From the NCBI GenBank assembly GCA_903938955.1, contig CAJAFJ010000399.1, positions 1 to 18,290 on the forward strand: DNA of 18,290 nucleotides, read 5' to 3'. Below, one piece after another: positions 15,002 through 18,290 of this stretch (positions are counted from its first letter, which is position 1; each line of letters begins with the position of its first letter). The notes below the pieces were generated by a model, which saw only the letters and a program-made list of their open reading frames with translations, was not told the origin of the DNA and searched no databases. A program made the translations under genes and the position numbers. This DNA is from an uncultured beta proteobacterium. GTDB taxonomy: Bacteria > Pseudomonadota > Gammaproteobacteria > Burkholderiales > Burkholderiaceae.

Positions 15002-15988
15002 ATGCAGCCCGTCCGCGTCGCCGTTCTTGCTTTCGAAGGCGTCAGCCTTTTTCACCTCTCGGTGCCAGGCATCGTGTTCGGCGTGGCACCGGCACCCAGT
15101 GGACTGCCTCCGTACGAGGTGCGGTACTGCGCTCCGACGCCCGGCCGCGTGCGCTGCGATCAAGGTATGGAGATTGAGGTGCCTGGCGGCCTTGACGCCA
15201 TGGACGATGCCGACCTTGTCATCGTCCCGGCCTGGAACCATCCGGCAAACGTCGCTCCCGCTGTCCTGACCGACGCACTGCGACAGGCCCACGCCCGCGG
15301 CGCCCAGGTTGTCGGCCTGTGCCTGGGCGCCTTTGTGCTGGGTGATGCGGGCTTGCTGAACGGGCGCCGCGCCACAACGCATTGGGCCTGTCGCGAACTA
15401 TTCGCCGAGCGTTTTCCCGAGGCTCACTTTCTCCCTGACGTGCTTTATGTGGACGACGGCAATGTCATTACGTCCGCCGGGACGGTTGCTGCGATTGACT
15501 GCTGCCTGAACCTGGTGCGTCAGCGTCACGGCGCCGACGTTGCCAACCGCGTGGCGAGGCTGCTGGTGACCCCGCCACATCGCCAGGGCGGGCAGGCGCA
15601 ATACATTGAGCAGCCGGTGCCTGCACTGCCCAGCGAGAACCGTTTGCCGGGTGTGCTGGAGTGGTCGCGCGAGCACTTGTCGCAACCTCTGTCACTGGAT
15701 GTGCTGGCCGACTTGGCGCGCATGAGCCGGCGAACCTTCACCCGGCGCTTTCGTGAGGCCACGGGCACCACCTTCGTCAAGTGGCTGGCTGCCGCGCGTA
15801 CTGCGAGAGCGCAGCAACTGTTGGAAACCACGGATTTACCGATTGAGCAGGTTGCGACTGAGGTGGGCTTTGGCTCTGCACTGTCCCTGCGTCAGCACTT
15901 TGCGAGCCAACTGCACACATCACCCTCGTCATACAGGCGGCTCTTCTGTGAAGGTCGACAAGGCGCTTTGGCCGCATCAACCGGTTGA
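15002..15988 (+). CDS. GlxA-type AraC family transcriptional regulator (DJ-1/PfpI-like domain plus HTH)
   Basis: 328 residues from ATG 15002, chosen because GGAG lies 5 bases upstream; an in-frame ATG at 14966 falls inside the palindrome cluster. Residues about 4-185 form a DJ-1/PfpI (class I amidotransferase-like) domain: VRVAVLAFEGVSLFHLSVPG, the nucleophile-elbow-like VVGLCLGAFVLGDAGLL, and ATTHWACRELF. Residues about 220-315 are the double helix-turn-helix AraC domain: LSLDVLADLARMSRRTFTRR, IEQVATEVGFGSALSLRQHF, then the conserved S-P-S-S-Y-R-R end. Such proteins are usually transcription activators sensing a small metabolite; catalysis by the N-terminal domain is not expected. It is divergent from the MBL-fold lipoprotein gene with a shared, palindrome-rich control region, so that gene and itself are the probable targets. 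Confidence 0.92.
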   Translation: MQPVRVAVLAFEGVSLFHLSVPGIVFGVAPAPSGLPPYEVRYCAPTPGRVRCDQGMEIEVPGGLDAMDDADLVIVPAWNHPANVAPAVLTDALRQAHARGAQVVGLCLGAFVLGDAGLLNGRRATTHWACRELFAERFPEAHFLPDVLYVDDGNVITSAGTVAAIDCCLNLVRQRHGADVANRVARLLVTPPHRQGGQAQYIEQPVPALPSENRLPGVLEWSREHLSQPLSLDVLADLARMSRRTFTRRFREATGTTFVKWLAAARTARAQQLLETTDLPIEQVATEVGFGSALSLRQHFASQLHTSPSSYRRLFCEGRQGALAASTG

Positions 15989-16037
15989 ATCCAAGCAGCC
16001 AGTAAATCAGCCTCTCCCTCTGTAATCCGGTGAACAT

Positions 16038-16099
16038 AAATGCTATTTATTTCATAGCTACTTACGCATGATATACGTGGGCTAGAGGCTGATTTCTTA
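16038..16099 (+). repeat. Interspersed repeat, copy R3
   Basis: AAATGCTATTTATTTCATAG ... GGGCTAGAGGCTGATTTCTTA, closely similar to 13634-13695 over its whole 62 bases. It lies 50 bases after the regulator's stop. The next 120 bases up to the insertion sequence hold nothing I recognise. Confidence 0.8.
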
Positions 16100-16221
16100 T
16101 AAATAATGATGCAGGCCTGTTTTAGGCTGCACATCAACCACCACAGGTCATGGCAATTGAATTGCCGCGCTGCGCTCGCCATAACGCGCGCTCAATGCTC
16201 CCGCGCATGATTCCTGGTGTG

Positions 16222-17844
16222 TTTAGCCCGCATATTTCACGTCACCTGAAGGCATAGCCAAACGAACCTGGATTTTGGCTTCAAGCAGACCTGTGGCGAG
16301 GGAGTTTCTGAAGATGCGAGGTTTGTGAGGGTCATCGGCATGGCGCAGGCGTAGCACTCCCTACCCCGGCTTGGGTTGCGGGCCATTTTTGTGTCATCGC
16401 GCGAGCCAGGCGCTGGTGACGAAGTTACGGTGAACGCAATTGACTCATGGCGTGTGCAAAGACTTCGGCACTGGGCCAGTTGGAAGCCAAATACAAACGA
16501 ATACGCCGTGTGTTGCGCGTGACCACCGCTGTAAGTTTGAGCAGCTTGATGCGCAGTGTGTCGACCTGGGCCGTGGCAAGCTTGGTCCCCTTGAGCGCCA
16601 GCTTGCGCAGCCGCTCAATGAGCACGTAGCCCAGTGCAGCAAGGAGCATGCGCAGCTGATTGCCCAGAAACTGCTGGCAGCTCGTGCGCGTGGCAAACAG
16701 CCCCACCTGGGCCTCCTTGATCCGGTTCTCAGCCTCGCCGCGCTGGCAGTAAAGATCGTCGTACAACGCTTGAGGCTCGCCCGTGAGGTTGGTCACCACG
16801 TAGCGCGGGTTGTTGCCCAGCTCCCCGTACTCCAGACGCGTGAGCACCCGACGCTTATGGGGCCAGCTCTGCGCGGCGTACATGAACTCGCCGACCTCGC
16901 GCTGTTTGAGCCCGGTGTGCTCGAACGTATCCTTCATGGCCAGCTCCATGAATTCTGTGATGTTCTGTAATCGCGGGTTGCGCGCCAGGCCAACGATGTA
17001 GTTCACATCGGCGCGCTCGCAGTAGTTGAGGATACGCTGCCTGCAAAAGCCCGAATCACCGCGAAACACGATGCGCACCTGTGGCCACTGCTGGCGCAGG
17101 CGCGTGACCAGCAGTTTCAGTATGGCCGCAGAATGCTTGGCCCCGTCAATACGGCTGGGGCGCAGGTAGGCGCACAGCAACTGCTGGCCGCAGAACACGT
17201 ACAGCGGCAAATAGCAATAGGAGTCGTAGTAGCCGTGAAAGAAGCGGCCCTCTTGCTGGCCGTACAGCGGGTTGTCAGTGGCGTCAAAGTCCAGCACCAG
17301 TTCAACAGGCGCAGTTTTGAAGCTGTCGATGAACTGCTCTACCAGCACCTGGTGCAATCCCCACGCGGTGGTTTTATCGGCCCATTTCTCCAGTCGACAC
17401 AGGGTGGGTGCACTGGCAATATCATCATCCACGCCGACGGCCGTTTGCATCGCCACGTCCTGGCGCAGTGCCTGGTGGTCGTTCAAATCCTCCCACCCCA
17501 GGGTCAGCCCGTAAACGCGCTGGCGCAGCATGTCCACCACCGTGTGTTTGATGCGCAGCGGATCGCGGGGATCAGCTATGCAGCGTGCCGCTGAATCGAT
17601 CAAGCCCAGCCTGCGGTCGGTGGCTCCCAGCAGCATCACCCCGGCATCACTGGTCATGCTGCCGCCGTCAAAGCAGCCTTCTACAACGCGTCTGCCAAGA
17701 CGACCAAATTCAATTTTGTTTGTTCCAAATTTTTCAGTACAGTTTGGCATTGGCAGTCCTTGTTTGTAATTGGCGTCAGATACCAATCACAACGTGCCTC
17801 ACGGCGGGACTGCCGACCTATTTCGGTGAAATATTCGGGCTAAA
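16222..17844 (-). mobile_element. IS1380-family insertion sequence, about 1623 bases
   Basis: Terminal inverted repeats: TTTAGCCCGCATATTTCAC at 16222-16240 and, read inward on the other strand, TTTAGCCCGAATATTTCAC at 17844-17826 (18 of 19 identical). The exact outer base is uncertain by a few positions; I see no convincing target duplication (flanks ...TGGTGTG and TGGATTG...), so old age, flank rearrangement or a misjudged end are possible. It carries one transposase gene on the minus strand and about 200 non-coding bases after it (16222-16424). Size fits the family (about 1.6-1.7 kb). Confidence 0.85.
16425..17750 (-). CDS. IS1380-family transposase
   Basis: 441 residues from ATG 17750, with AAGGA 6 bases upstream; a longer frame from TTG 17786 lacks support. 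DDE-type transposase of the cut-and-paste IS1380/IS4-like group. Seen: GSMTSDAGVMLLGATDRRLG near the N-terminus, typical of IS1380; LVLDFDATDNPLYGQQEGRF with the first catalytic Asp; FRGDSGFCRQ with the second; and YCQRGEAENRIKEAQVGLFA with the Glu of the Y-(2)-R-(3)-E signature. The C-terminal part (LGNQLRMLLAALGYVLIERL) is also family-typical. No frameshift or internal stop is seen, so the element may still be active. Confidence 0.95.
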   Translation of the reverse strand: MPNCTEKFGTNKIEFGRLGRRVVEGCFDGGSMTSDAGVMLLGATDRRLGLIDSAARCIADPRDPLRIKHTVVDMLRQRVYGLTLGWEDLNDHQALRQDVAMQTAVGVDDDIASAPTLCRLEKWADKTTAWGLHQVLVEQFIDSFKTAPVELVLDFDATDNPLYGQQEGRFFHGYYDSYCYLPLYVFCGQQLLCAYLRPSRIDGAKHSAAILKLLVTRLRQQWPQVRIVFRGDSGFCRQRILNYCERADVNYIVGLARNPRLQNITEFMELAMKDTFEHTGLKQREVGEFMYAAQSWPHKRRVLTRLEYGELGNNPRYVVTNLTGEPQALYDDLYCQRGEAENRIKEAQVGLFATRTSCQQFLGNQLRMLLAALGYVLIERLRKLALKGTKLATAQVDTLRIKLLKLTAVVTRNTRRIRLYLASNWPSAEVFAHAMSQLRSP

Positions 17845-18171
17845 TGGATTGAGGCGGGCGAAGACTTCCGTCAGGATCTTCGGAAAGTTATTCGACCGGT
17901 AGGCAGGAGTCTCTTCGAACTCTTCTCGAGCTGAGAACAGCGGGTCGGGGAGTCGAAAAATAGCGGTGATCTGCTCTCCAACTTGCCTCGTGTTTGCCAT
18001 GAAGATCAAAATGGATTTTGTTATATCGAGGATGGCACGCCTCACTTTATGGATCGTCGTGAAACCGCTTTGGCTGTGTAGGTGTGTCACATATCTTGAT
18101 GTTGAGGGCATTCGTTTGCTTGATCGTCGATCAACTTCCACCTGTATGTAATTGCAGCTTTTGGAGCTCAC
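17818..18171 (-). pseudogene. Unrecognised ORF truncated by the insertion sequence
   Basis: A minus-strand frame of 117 codons from a GTG at 18171; later possible starts are ATG codons at residues 21 and 58. I do not recognise it. The central part looks protein-like (RRAILDITKSILIFMANTRQ, EQITAIFRLPDPLFSAREEF, NNFPKILTEVFARLNP). The last eight residues (FSPNISPK) and the stop are encoded by the terminal repeat of the IS1380 element, so the original C-terminus has been replaced. There is no good ribosome binding site at the GTG. It may be a real gene cut by the insertion, or a fragment. Confidence 0.4.
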
Positions 18172-18182
18172 GCTATGCGCCT

Positions 18183-18290
18183 ATGACTGAGCATGATTGG
18201 AAGTCCCAACTCGTAATAGATCATTGCCGATATTTACTGGCAGGGACGTGTGGCAATTACAGCGTTGGGACCCAAACGTCAGGCTTCGGG
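18183..18290 (+). CDS. Possible 5' end of a gene (partial)
   Basis: From ATG 18183 the frame MTEHDWKSQLVIDHCRYLLA continues open to the window edge (36 codons). GGAG at 18163-18166 is 8 bases before another ATG at 18174, which opens a three-codon frame ending TGA and overlapping the 18183 ATG; this might be a tiny leader. Not recognised, and short enough to be chance. Confidence 0.25.
   Translation, partial: MTEHDWKSQLVIDHCRYLLAGTCGNYSVGTQTSGFG

Noticed and set aside
15892..16182. 96-codon minus-strand frame
   Set aside because: It spans the end of the regulator gene and the interspersed repeat; no protein features.
1..18290. CRISPR arrays, tRNA or rRNA genes
   Set aside because: No regularly spaced short repeats and no recognisable tRNA or rRNA sequence on reading through both strands by eye.

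Overview
The window looks like a piece of a betaproteobacterial chromosome, most likely Burkholderiales/Comamonadaceae (Rhodoferax- or Polaromonas-like). This rests on high GC, the style of the chemotaxis receptor and NifE, an IS1380-family insertion sequence, and short intergenic repeats of a type I associate with that family. The assignment is inference; there is no rRNA or other marker gene.

Left end (1-7453, minus strand): a two-gene operon of anti-phage type. A 2221-residue DUF4011-helicase-Vsr nuclease-DUF3320 protein (Hhe-like) is followed after 25 bases by the first 254 codons of a PHP-domain ATPase (TrlF/PPL-like), which runs off the window. Upstream lie a 169-base tandem repeat (7633-7958) with no convincing gene and an unrecognised 139-residue ORF (7970-8389). 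Next is a complete methyl-accepting chemotaxis protein (8594-10315, minus).

Middle (10408-12147): a nitrogen-fixation relic. nifE has a well-formed NifA site, a sigma-54 promoter and a ribosome binding site, but it breaks off near codon 438 and abuts, tail to tail, a tiny fragment of nifV on the other strand. The nifV fragment also has its own sigma-54 promoter and NifA site but keeps only about 35 codons, with an in-frame internal deletion. Two small toxin-antitoxin modules follow: mazEF (plus) with a palindromic operator over its -10, and a parDE-like pair (minus) lying between two direct copies of a 74-base repeat.

Right end (13634-18290): related repeats, including a head-to-head inverted pair; a divergent pair made of an MBL-fold lipoprotein and a GlxA/AraC-type regulator with palindromes between them; then an IS1380-family element (16222-17844) with recognisable terminal repeats, which cuts the 3' end of an unrecognised minus-strand ORF. 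The last 110 bases may hold the start of another gene. Overall this is an accessory, rearranged stretch: defence and toxin-antitoxin genes, a decayed nif segment, dispersed repeats and an insertion sequence around a few ordinary chromosomal genes.
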